11,624 nucleotides of DNA from an uncultured Oscillibacter sp. (GTDB taxonomy: Bacteria > Bacillota > Clostridia > Oscillospirales > Oscillospiraceae): the NCBI GenBank assembly GCA_910588175.1, contig CAJUQQ010000055.1:1-11624 (forward strand). The letters run 5' to 3'. This document shows positions 4,859-11,624 of this stretch, piece after piece. Position numbers and translations under genes: made by a program. The notes under the pieces are model-generated. The model searched no databases. It was not told the origin of the DNA and worked only from the letters and a program-made list of their open reading frames with translations. Within the stretch, counting starts at the first letter, position 1. Each line of letters begins with the position of its first letter.

Positions 4859-5740
4859 TTACTTTTTCTCCTGCCAATCCCGAAGGGGCTTCAACTCCTC
4901 CCACAGGCGAAGGTAACTGCTGTGGCGGCTTTTTTGAAGCTCCCCCCGGCGGAGGGCTTCCAGTACGGCACAGCCCTTTTCCCGGGTATGTCTGCACCCC
5001 ACAAAGCGGCAGTTGTCTATATAAGGTGCAAATTCCAGGAAGGTTTCCGGCAGGCGGCGTTTCAGCTCCAGCTCCAATTCCGACCCGTCGAAAGAGGAAA
5101 ATCCGGGAGTATCTACCACCTCTGCCCCGCAGGAGAGGCGGTGCAGCTCCACATGGCGAGTGGTGTGCCGTCCCCGGCCCAGAGCTGTGCTGACCTCTCC
5201 CACCTGTAGGTGAAACTCCGGGTCCAGAGCGTTCAAAATACTGGATTTCCCTACGCCGGAGTTGCCTGTAAAGGCAGATAGCTTTCCAGAAATCAGGCCT
5301 TTCAAATCCTCCATACCCTCCCCGGTTTCCGCGCTGACCCGCAGGGTTGGGAAACCGGAGGCATGGTAAATGCCATAGAGCGCATCCGCCGGGTCCAGGT
5401 CACACTTATTCAGCAGCACCACCACAGCGCAGTCCTTCAACGCCGCGATGGCGGCTACCCGGTCGATCAGAAAAGGGTCTGTTTTGGGAATGGCGGCGGA
5501 GGCTATAACCACCAGCTGGTCGATGTTAGCCACGGCGGGACGGGAAAAAGCGTTCCGGCGGGGCAGAATTTTCTCGACGAAGCCCTCGCCGCCCCCCAGA
5601 TCCCGGATCTCCACCCGGTCTCCCACCAGAGGGGAAATTCCCTCTTTCCGGAATTTCCCCCTGGCCCGGCATTGCAGGACCGTCTCGCCAGTATCCACAT
5701 AATAGAAGCCGCTGAGGGCCTTTTGAATGCGTCCCGTCAT
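4859..5740 (-). CDS. rsgA: Ribosome small subunit-dependent GTPase A
   Basis: RsgA (YloQ/CpgA in Bacillus, YjeQ in E. coli) is a GTPase that checks late maturation of the 30S ribosomal subunit. The 293-residue product has an N-terminal OB-fold (about 1-65) and a circularly permuted GTPase domain with motifs in the family's unusual order: G4 NKCD (111-114), G5 SAETG (136-140), G1 GNSGVGKSS (159-167), the G2 region RHTTRH (191-196) and G3 DTPGF (210-214). A C-terminal zinc site follows (C244, C249, H251, C257). The open frame reaches 5791, but the ATG at 5740, one base after the prkC stop, gives the typical MTGRI start. It lacks a close strong ribosome site (GAGG is about 13 nt away), so translation is probably coupled to prkC. 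PrkC phosphorylates this protein in B. subtilis, which fits the shared operon. Confidence 0.96.
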   Translation of the reverse strand: MTGRIQKALSGFYYVDTGETVLQCRARGKFRKEGISPLVGDRVEIRDLGGGEGFVEKILPRRNAFSRPAVANIDQLVVIASAAIPKTDPFLIDRVAAIAALKDCAVVVLLNKCDLDPADALYGIYHASGFPTLRVSAETGEGMEDLKGLISGKLSAFTGNSGVGKSSILNALDPEFHLQVGEVSTALGRGRHTTRHVELHRLSCGAEVVDTPGFSSFDGSELELELKRRLPETFLEFAPYIDNCRFVGCRHTREKGCAVLEALRRGELQKSRHSSYLRLWEELKPLRDWQEKK

Positions 5741-5741
5741 A

Positions 5742-7736
5742 TCAGCTGAATTGAACCTCGTGGCTCTGCTCCTGATCCAGTGTGTCGTCAAAGTAAACCT
5801 TGACCATCTGGGTACCGGACCCTGTCAGCTTCGGGATGTGGACCGTGCCGTCGGCCGTGCGGACCCGTTCGTCAAACTGCGGATTGGGCTCATCCCCCAC
5901 GTAAACCCGCACCGAGACGGTGGTACGGTCATCCTGGGGCAGATTGAAATCAAGCTCAATGGTCTTATTCGTGATTCCGGCGCTGACTTTGAATTGAATG
6001 GTGTCCCACTCGGTAACCGTCGTATTGGGCTCTAGGCTCTGCCAGATGACGCTGTTGGGTTCGGCTTCATTCTCCACATACTCAATGTCGGCGTTGGTAC
6101 AGGTCAGGTGCCACGTGTCTGTCAGGGACCGCAGCACCGCGTCGATTTGCATACCGACGAAGTTGGAAACGACTACCGGCTTCTTCTCCGGTCCCTTGCT
6201 GACAATCAGGCGGATGATATCGCCGTCTTTCAGCTCTTCGTGCTCGGCGGGCTCACTGCGGATGATATAACCTTCGGTGATCTCATCGTCAAATTCCATT
6301 TCTGCCTCGTCGGCCAGAATCTCCAGATTATATTTCTCCTTCAGGCTTTTCAGCAGTACCTTAGCCTGAGCCACAGTCTTGTTGGTCACATCCAGCATTT
6401 CGCCGGTGTCCTCTCCAACGCTGAGCCAGACCTCAATGACCAGGTTGTCGCCCTTGCGGTGTTCCCCTTCCGTGGGGCTTTGGCGGACGATGGTTCCCAC
6501 AGGCTTGTCGCTGAAATCGCCCTCCTCCTTTACATCCAGGGTGAAGATATCCTTCACCTCCGGCAGCTGAGCCGCCTGCTCCGGCGTAAGGCCCAGAACC
6601 TCGGGCACCGTGTAAGTTTCCGGCACCACGCTCTGCTCTTTGATCGAATCGGAAACCATGCGGAACAATACCACCGCCAGCGCAACGGCCAGCAGGATTG
6701 CCACGCCTACCAGCACCTTCACCCCGGCGCCTCCGCCCCGCCGGGGCGGCTCATAGTTGTCCTCATAATCCCGGCGGCGCTCCCGAACCCGTTCCCGCAC
6801 CTGCTTAGACGATGAGGGATGAAGCGTCTGGTCATAGGTGCGGATGGGCTGAGTGGGCTCCGTCGGCTCCTCGGGGCGGAGGTCCATCATAGTAAAGTCC
6901 AGACTGATGTTGGGGTTTTTCCGGAAATCCTCCAGGTCGGCGATCATAGCGTCGGCGGAGACATAGCGGCGGCTGAGATCCGGGGTCATAGCTTTCATGC
7001 AGATCAGCTCCAGCTGGGCCGGAATTTCCGGTTTCAGCTCCCTGGGCGCCAAAGGCACGGAGCTGAGGTGCTGTATCGCCACCGATACGGCGGAATCCCC
7101 CTCAAAGGGCAGCCGCCCGGTGAGCATTTCATACATAACCACGCCGGCGGAGTAGATGTCGCTCCGGGAGTCGGTCCGCTCCCCTCTCACCTGTTCCGGC
7201 GAGATGTAATGCACGGAACCCAAGGCCTCCTGAGTCAAGGTTTGGGCGGAGTTCTCCAGGCAGGCGATGCCGAAATCGGCCACCTTTACGCTGCCGTCCC
7301 GAAGAACCATGACATTCTGGGGCTTGATATCCCGGTGGACAATGCCCCGGCTGTGGGCGTGGCTGAGGCCCCGCATGATCTGGGTGATGAAGTGCAGAGA
7401 CTCCCGCCAGTTCAGCTGGCCCCGCTTTTCCATATACTGCTTCAGCGTAATGCCGTCGATGAGCTCCATGACGATATATTCCGTGTCCCCGCCCCGGCTC
7501 ACGTCGTAGACCGACACGATATTGGGATGGGACAACTGAGCCACGGCCTGGGACTCGGCGTTGAACCGGCGGCGGAAATCCTCGTCCTGGGCCAGGTCCG
7601 GTTTCAGGACTTTTACCGCCACCAGACGGTTCAAGCGCTGGTCTCTGGTCTTGTATACCACCGCCATGCCTCCGGTGCCGATGCGCTCCAGAATCTCATA
7701 GCGGTTGTCCAGTGTTTTTCCAATGTACGGATCCAT
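5742..7736 (-). CDS. prkC: Serine/threonine protein kinase with PASTA domains
   Basis: PrkC (Stk1/PknB type) is a membrane receptor kinase that senses peptidoglycan fragments or lipid II and influences growth, wall synthesis and, in Bacillus, spore germination. The 664-residue protein begins with a Hanks-type kinase domain: Gly loop GTGGMA (20-25), Lys42, alpha-C Glu61, HRD with D136, DFG at 154-156 and SPEQ at 179-182. It runs to about 270. An Arg/Glu-rich juxtamembrane stretch follows (about 313-333), then one membrane helix (339-358) and three extracellular PASTA repeats (about 375-443, 447-522 and 523-592). A C-terminal beta-rich region of about 70 residues completes it, as in B. subtilis PrkC. 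No catalytic residue is missing. The start ATG has AAGGAGG (7743-7749) with a 6-nt spacer. It follows its phosphatase prpC by 15 nt and leads into rsgA. Confidence 0.97.
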   Translation of the reverse strand: MDPYIGKTLDNRYEILERIGTGGMAVVYKTRDQRLNRLVAVKVLKPDLAQDEDFRRRFNAESQAVAQLSHPNIVSVYDVSRGGDTEYIVMELIDGITLKQYMEKRGQLNWRESLHFITQIMRGLSHAHSRGIVHRDIKPQNVMVLRDGSVKVADFGIACLENSAQTLTQEALGSVHYISPEQVRGERTDSRSDIYSAGVVMYEMLTGRLPFEGDSAVSVAIQHLSSVPLAPRELKPEIPAQLELICMKAMTPDLSRRYVSADAMIADLEDFRKNPNISLDFTMMDLRPEEPTEPTQPIRTYDQTLHPSSSKQVRERVRERRRDYEDNYEPPRRGGGAGVKVLVGVAILLAVALAVVLFRMVSDSIKEQSVVPETYTVPEVLGLTPEQAAQLPEVKDIFTLDVKEEGDFSDKPVGTIVRQSPTEGEHRKGDNLVIEVWLSVGEDTGEMLDVTNKTVAQAKVLLKSLKEKYNLEILADEAEMEFDDEITEGYIIRSEPAEHEELKDGDIIRLIVSKGPEKKPVVVSNFVGMQIDAVLRSLTDTWHLTCTNADIEYVENEAEPNSVIWQSLEPNTTVTEWDTIQFKVSAGITNKTIELDFNLPQDDRTTVSVRVYVGDEPNPQFDERVRTADGTVHIPKLTGSGTQMVKVYFDDTLDQEQSHEVQFS

Positions 7737-7751
7737 GCGGCTCCTCCTTTC

Positions 7752-8483
7752 TTACAGCTTTTTGGCCAGAACGACGGTGATATTGTCCGACGCGCCCCGG
7801 CTTTTAGAGATGGTCAAAAGACGTTCCATACAGGTATTCGTATCACCATGAAGGACTTCCTCCATGATCTCCTCGTCCGTCACGGTGTTTACCAGCCCGT
7901 CGGTGCACAGCAAGAGAAATTCTCCCGGAAGAAGCTGGCAGGTGTAGCAGTCGCACTCCGGGTCCACGTCCGGGCCCAGGGCACGGGTGATGAGATTTCG
8001 GTTGGGATGGCGGCGGGCTTCCTCGGCGGTAATGTCCCCCCGCTCGACCATATGCTCCACCAGGGAGTGATCCCGTGTGACCTGCACAATACGGTCCTTG
8101 CTGATGTGATAGGCCCGGCTGTCTCCCACATTGGCGATGACCACGCCGCCGTCAAAAGAGACGGCGGAGACCAGGGTCGTCCCCATATTGTGGTATTCCT
8201 CCGAGGTTCTGGCGGCCTCCCGCACGGCGCGGTTGGCCAAGGCCACCGCCACCACGGAGACCTCCCGCAGACGGTCCGGCTTTGCCTCCGGGGAGAGGCG
8301 CTTTTCCATCTCCGCGGAGAAGGTGTCCACGGCGATGCGGCTGGCCAGCTGGCCGCCGGCGGCGCCCCCCATTCCGTCGCAGACCACACAGATGGTGTGG
8401 CCGAAGGCCGTTTTTACCGCGTAGGCGTCCTGATTCTCTTTACGAACGAGGCCGGTGTCGGTCATGCTCCATATGTTCATCAT
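7752..8483 (-). CDS. prpC: PP2C-family serine/threonine phosphatase, partner of PrkC
   Basis: PrpC (Stp1) is a cytosolic metal-dependent phosphatase that removes phosphate from PrkC and its targets. The 243-residue protein has the PP2C metal-site motifs: ENQDAY (16-21), VCDGMGG with D36 and G37, GDSRAY, the acidic CTDGL with D195, and the closing DNITVV with D233 and N234. It is a catalytic domain only, of the length usual for bacterial stand-alone enzymes. The gene begins with two ATG codons. The first (8483) is 7 nt from a GGAGG site and overlaps the rlmN stop by 4 nt (ATGA), so the two are translationally coupled. The second ATG would shorten the product by one residue. Pairing with prkC 15 nt downstream is the standard Firmicutes arrangement. 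Confidence 0.96.
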   Translation of the reverse strand: MMNIWSMTDTGLVRKENQDAYAVKTAFGHTICVVCDGMGGAAGGQLASRIAVDTFSAEMEKRLSPEAKPDRLREVSVVAVALANRAVREAARTSEEYHNMGTTLVSAVSFDGGVVIANVGDSRAYHISKDRIVQVTRDHSLVEHMVERGDITAEEARRHPNRNLITRALGPDVDPECDCYTCQLLPGEFLLLCTDGLVNTVTDEEIMEEVLHGDTNTCMERLLTISKSRGASDNITVVLAKKL

Positions 8484-9517
8484 TGGGAATCCTCCCCTTT
8501 CTCTGCTTCCGCCTTTCTGCGGAGCTGTCCGCAGGCGGCGTCTATATCTCCACCCAAGCTCCGCCGCACGGTGGCGGTGAGGCCGTGAGATTCCAGACGT
8601 TTTTGAAACGCCGCCGTCCGGCGGGAGGGCCGGAAGGGGCTTTCCGCCACATCGTTCAGCGGGATCAGGTTCACATGGCCGGGCATCCCTTTCAGCCGCT
8701 TGGCAATGAGGTCCGCCTGCCAGTCCTGGTCGTTCACGCCGTCGATCATGGCGTATTCAAAGGAAATCCGCCGCCCGGTCTTTTCAAAATACGCATGACA
8801 GGCGGCAAACAGCTCCTCCACATCATAGGCCCGGTTGACGGGCATCAGCCGGGAGCGGGTCTCGCTGTCCGGCGCGTGGAGGGAAACGGATAAGGTCAAC
8901 TGCAACGCCTGCTCCGCCAGGCGGCGGATGCCGGGCAGGACGCCGCAGGTGGACAGGGATATGTGCCGCATCCCGATGTTCAGCCCGTCGGGATGATTCA
9001 CCAGTTCCAAAAATTTCAGCACGGCGTCCAGGTTGTCCATAGGCTCGCCAATGCCCATCAGCACAATGTTGGAAATAGGGGCTCCGGAGTCCTTCTGCGT
9101 AAAAACCACCTGGTCCAACAGCTCCCCCGGCGTCAGGTCCCGGACCTTTCCGGCGATGGTGGACGCGCAGAAGGCGCAGCCCATGCGGCAGCCCACCTGG
9201 GAGGAGATGCAGACGGTGTTTCCGTGGTGATAACGCATCAGCACGGATTCGATACAGTTGCCGTCCGCCAACTCCCAGAGGTATTTGATCGTGCCGTCCT
9301 TGGCGGAGACCTGCTTCCGGGCCACCGTCGGAACGCTCAGGATACAGGCCGTTTTCAAACGCTCCCGCAGGGACAGGGGCAGATTGGACATCTCATCAAA
9401 GGAGCCAACGCCCCGGCTCAGCCAGGAGAACACCTGCTTTCCCCGAAAGGCGGGCTCCCCAAGCCCCTGGAGGAAGTCCCGCAACTCCGGGAGGGTCATG
9501 GATTTGATATCGGTCAT
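8480..9517 (-). CDS. rlmN: Dual-specificity 23S rRNA/tRNA adenine-C2 methyltransferase (radical SAM)
   Basis: RlmN methylates C2 of A2503 in 23S rRNA and A37 in some tRNAs by a radical SAM reaction that passes through a methylated cysteine. The 345-residue product has the [4Fe-4S] motif CRMGCAFC (C110, C114, C117). The conserved Cys103 lies seven residues ahead (CISSQVGC), at the place of E. coli C118. The methyl-carrying cysteine is C329 (DAACGQ) near the C-terminus, matching E. coli C355. A GEPMDN motif is also present. The frame can start at a TTG (9529), but the ATG at 9517 has GAGG (9524-9527) with a 6-nt spacer and gives the expected N-terminus. The rsmB stop codon overlaps that ribosome site and prpC overlaps the 3' end, so all three are likely translated together. 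A Cfr-type resistance enzyme is unlikely given the context. Confidence 0.96.
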   Translation of the reverse strand: MTDIKSMTLPELRDFLQGLGEPAFRGKQVFSWLSRGVGSFDEMSNLPLSLRERLKTACILSVPTVARKQVSAKDGTIKYLWELADGNCIESVLMRYHHGNTVCISSQVGCRMGCAFCASTIAGKVRDLTPGELLDQVVFTQKDSGAPISNIVLMGIGEPMDNLDAVLKFLELVNHPDGLNIGMRHISLSTCGVLPGIRRLAEQALQLTLSVSLHAPDSETRSRLMPVNRAYDVEELFAACHAYFEKTGRRISFEYAMIDGVNDQDWQADLIAKRLKGMPGHVNLIPLNDVAESPFRPSRRTAAFQKRLESHGLTATVRRSLGGDIDAACGQLRRKAEAEKGEDSQ

Positions 9518-9525
9518 GGTTCGCC

Positions 9526-10842
9526 TCAAACGCGCCGCGTCATGCGGCAGATGTAAAAACCGTCGGTGTTGTGAAGGTGGGGCCAGAGGGTGATCTGTCC
9601 TCCGACTTGTCCGATAGGCTCCGGCAGAAGGAAGGTTTCCCGGGAAAACTCCGGGTGCGTTCCCAGAAACGCGTCCGTCACCTCCTCGTTCTCCTCCGGC
9701 AGAACGGTACAGGTAGAGTACAGCAGGGTACCGCCGGGACGGACATAGCGGGCGGCATTTTCCAATATGGCGCTCTGGACCACCGGCAGGGTAAACAGGC
9801 TGTCCGCCCGTTTCCGCCGGATATCCGGCTTCTTGCGAAGGATGCCCAGTCCGGAGCAGGGAGCGTCCACCAGCACCACATCAAAGGCGTTCCGCCACTC
9901 CTCAAGGAAGACCCGCCCATCGGCGGCCTTCCCATGGATGGAGGTCAGACCCAGCCGGGCCGCGCCCTCCCGGATGCGCTTTAACTTATTTTCATGAAGG
10001 TCACAGGCGATGATTTCTCCCCGGTCCTCCATGGCGATGGCGGCGGCAAAGGACTTCCCGCCGGGAGCGGCGCATACGTCCAGCACCCGGTTTCCTGACC
10101 GGAGGTCTGCCGCCAGCGCCGCCAAGCGGGCCGCCGGGTCCTGAATGTAGATCATTCCCTCTTGAAACGCCCGCAGGCGTTCCAAATCCCCGGAGCCCTC
10201 CAGCATCAGGCAGTCCGGCATCCAAGAGTGCTTCTCCGCGCGGACTCCTCCGGCTTCCAGGGCCGCCAGCGCTTCCTCCACGGTAAAACGGCAGGTATTG
10301 ACCTGAGCGGCGGCGGGAGGCTGGAGGTTGCTGCTGGTCAAAAACATCTCCGCTCCCTCCCGGCCCAGCAGAGCCAGAAGCCGTTTCACCATCCATTTCG
10401 GATGGCTGTAACGAATGGAGAGATACTTGGCCTCGTCCCGGTCTGGAATGTCGGGTAAAGCGGCCTTCTCCCGGCAGAGCCGGCGGAGGACTGCGTTGAC
10501 CAAGCCAGCCGCCTGTCCTCTTCCCGCGCTCTTGGCCAGTTCCACCGACGTGTGGACGGCGGCGTTATCCGGCACCCGGTCCAGGAATAGAATTTGATAG
10601 GCGCCAATTCGCAGAATGTCCGCCAAAGGCGGCTGGAGATGATCTAGCTTCTGAGAACAGAAGCCGGAGAGGTAAAAGTCCAGCAACGTCTCGTTCTGAA
10701 TGACGCCGTAGACGATCCGGCTGCACAGCCCCGCGTCGGCGGGAGAAAGCTCCTTTAAATGGGAGCCCAGCGCCGCGTCCGCCCAGGCCCCCCGCACGCG
10801 GCAGGCGGTCAGCACGGACAGCGCCTCCTTCCGGGCGCTCAT
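9526..10842 (-). CDS. rsmB: 16S rRNA (cytosine-967-C5)-methyltransferase
   Basis: RsmB (Sun/Fmu, YloM) uses SAM to methylate C967 of 16S rRNA during small-subunit assembly. The 438-residue protein has an N-terminal NusB-like RNA-binding domain (about 1-125, including SRIVYGVIQN) and a Rossmann methyltransferase domain. SAM-binding motif I is VLDVCAAPGGK (253-263). Motif IV is DAPC with Cys329, and motif VI is STC with Cys378; this cysteine pair is the one used by the m5C RNA methyltransferases for release and attack. The length matches the family. The ATG overlaps the stop of the upstream peptidase gene (ATGA) and has GGAGG with a 6-nt spacer. Its stop falls in the rlmN ribosome site. The string rsmB-rlmN-prpC-prkC-rsgA is the same as in Bacillus. 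Confidence 0.96.
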   Translation of the reverse strand: MSARKEALSVLTACRVRGAWADAALGSHLKELSPADAGLCSRIVYGVIQNETLLDFYLSGFCSQKLDHLQPPLADILRIGAYQILFLDRVPDNAAVHTSVELAKSAGRGQAAGLVNAVLRRLCREKAALPDIPDRDEAKYLSIRYSHPKWMVKRLLALLGREGAEMFLTSSNLQPPAAAQVNTCRFTVEEALAALEAGGVRAEKHSWMPDCLMLEGSGDLERLRAFQEGMIYIQDPAARLAALAADLRSGNRVLDVCAAPGGKSFAAAIAMEDRGEIIACDLHENKLKRIREGAARLGLTSIHGKAADGRVFLEEWRNAFDVVLVDAPCSGLGILRKKPDIRRKRADSLFTLPVVQSAILENAARYVRPGGTLLYSTCTVLPEENEEVTDAFLGTHPEFSRETFLLPEPIGQVGGQITLWPHLHNTDGFYICRMTRRV

Positions 10843-11576
10843 TCCCGGCCTCCGCCCCGGCGGCTGCCGTTCCGTCCCAGGAAAATCAGCACGTAGCGGA
10901 GCAGCTGCAAGGCCGACATCAGCAGCGCCGCCACATAGGTCAGCGCCGCCGCCCGGAGAACCTTTCGGGCTCCGGTCAGCTCCTCATCATCCAGCAGCCC
11001 CCGGTTCTCAATGGTTTCCAGCGCCCGGCGGGAGGCGTTGAACTCCACCGGCAGGGTCACAAGCTGGAAAAACGTGGTTAGGGAGAACAGCAGGATGCCT
11101 ACCAGAAATAGGCTCTGGCTGTACAGGACCAGCCCAATGAGCAGCAAAATCATGGAACAGCGGGAACCCAGGTTCGTCAAGGGCACAATCGCGCTCCGCA
11201 GACGAATGGGGGCGTAGCCCACGGCGTACTGGACGGCGTGTCCCGCCTCGTGAGCCGCTACACCCACCGCCGCCACCGTGGCGGAGGCGTAGACCTCCTG
11301 GGAGAGATAGATGGTGTTGTCCCTAGGATCGTAATGATCCGTCAGCTTGCCCCAGGTGGAGGTGATGGTCACATCATAGACCCCGTGGGCCCGAAGCACC
11401 GCCTCCGCCGCCTGCGCGCCGGTGAGACGGCGGCGGTTGGAGACCCGGCTGTACTTGCTGAAATTTCCGCTGACCTGGGCCTGGGCCCAGAGGGACAGCA
11501 GCATTACTGGGATCAGCAAAAGAAAATAGATGTTATTGGCCAGGAAATCTCCGTAGCCACCATAATAATAAGGCAT
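10839..11576 (-). CDS. YugP-like membrane zinc metallopeptidase
   Basis: This is a predicted membrane-bound zinc peptidase of the YugP/Zn_peptidase_2 family; no natural substrate is known to me. The 245-residue protein starts with a Tyr/Gly-rich segment and a membrane helix (about 15-33). A soluble region leads to the active-site motif HEAGH (109-113), where the two His bind zinc and Glu110 is the base. E178 in the following PVEFNASRRA motif is the probable third ligand. Two or three more hydrophobic segments follow (about 140-175 and 208-230), and the tail is Arg/Gly-rich. A GTG at 11582 could start the frame two codons earlier, but the ATG at 11576 lies about 5-6 nt after a GAGGG site and is preferred. 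It is the first operon gene visible and overlaps rsmB by 4 nt. In Clostridia this family is often found next to fmt and rsmB. Confidence 0.9.
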   Translation of the reverse strand: MPYYYGGYGDFLANNIYFLLLIPVMLLSLWAQAQVSGNFSKYSRVSNRRRLTGAQAAEAVLRAHGVYDVTITSTWGKLTDHYDPRDNTIYLSQEVYASATVAAVGVAAHEAGHAVQYAVGYAPIRLRSAIVPLTNLGSRCSMILLLIGLVLYSQSLFLVGILLFSLTTFFQLVTLPVEFNASRRALETIENRGLLDDEELTGARKVLRAAALTYVAALLMSALQLLRYVLIFLGRNGSRRGGGRE

Positions 11577-11624
11577 AAGCACCCTCGAATTTTAGCGTTG
11601 AATGGGATGTCCCAATAAATAAGC

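Noticed and set aside
6819..8588. A 589-codon open frame on the plus strand opposite prkC and prpC
   Set aside because: It lies wholly antisense to two genes with complete catalytic motifs and overlaps the start of the rlmN 3' end. Its product is low-complexity His/Gly/Val-rich with no recognisable domain. GC-rich codon use on the minus strand removes stops from this frame.
11585..11608. Promoter-like TTGGGA and TAAAAT on the minus strand before the peptidase gene
   Set aside because: The spacer is only 15 nt and the start of transcription would fall inside or beyond the ribosome site. The gene is probably transcribed from further upstream.
11592..11624. Possible last 10 codons of an upstream minus-strand gene ending in TAA
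   Set aside because: Only about 33 bases are visible and no protein tail can be recognised. A gene such as fmt is plausible from context but cannot be supported.

Overview
The window looks like chromosome of an endospore-forming, GC-rich member of the Clostridia, most likely the Oscillospiraceae (Flavonifractor/Lawsonibacter/Oscillibacter-like). The evidence is SpoIVA, SpoVM and a SipL-type DUF3794-LysM protein together with the Firmicutes rsmB-rlmN-prpC-prkC-rsgA gene string. The family-level placement is inference from base composition and protein style.

Layout. (1) 1-106, minus strand: the first 35 codons of spoIVA, with a good sigma-E-type promoter at 145-173. (2) 282-2857, plus strand: a three-gene polar amino-acid-type ABC uptake operon (lipoprotein, permease, ATPase). 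It has a sigma-A-like promoter, a perfect UUCG hairpin after the first gene, and a terminator shared with the convergent sipL. (3) 2858-4765, minus strand: a sporulation cluster read as a 68-aa glycine-rich membrane protein, a 22-codon spoVM that is easy to miss, then sipL with its own sigma-E-type promoter. (4) 4827-11576, minus strand: a tightly packed housekeeping operon read as YugP-like zinc peptidase, rsmB, rlmN, prpC, prkC, rsgA. Its genes overlap or nearly touch, and it ends in an intrinsic terminator.

How the genes work together. SpoVM, SpoIVA and SipL are the known parts of the layer that anchors the spore coat to the forespore membrane: SpoVM recognises the curved membrane, SpoIVA polymerises with ATP on top of it, and SipL binds SpoIVA. 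All three lie within about 4.5 kb on the same strand, interrupted only by the ABC operon facing the other way. The rsmB-rsgA operon combines rRNA methylation (RsmB, RlmN), ribosome assembly (RsgA) and the PASTA kinase/PP2C phosphatase pair that senses cell-wall fragments. The rsmB-to-rsgA order is that of Bacillus subtilis, where spoVM lies a little further downstream of rsgA; this synteny supports the spoVM call. No mobile elements, tRNAs, rRNAs or CRISPR arrays were seen. The best candidate for something undescribed is the small membrane protein upstream of spoVM.
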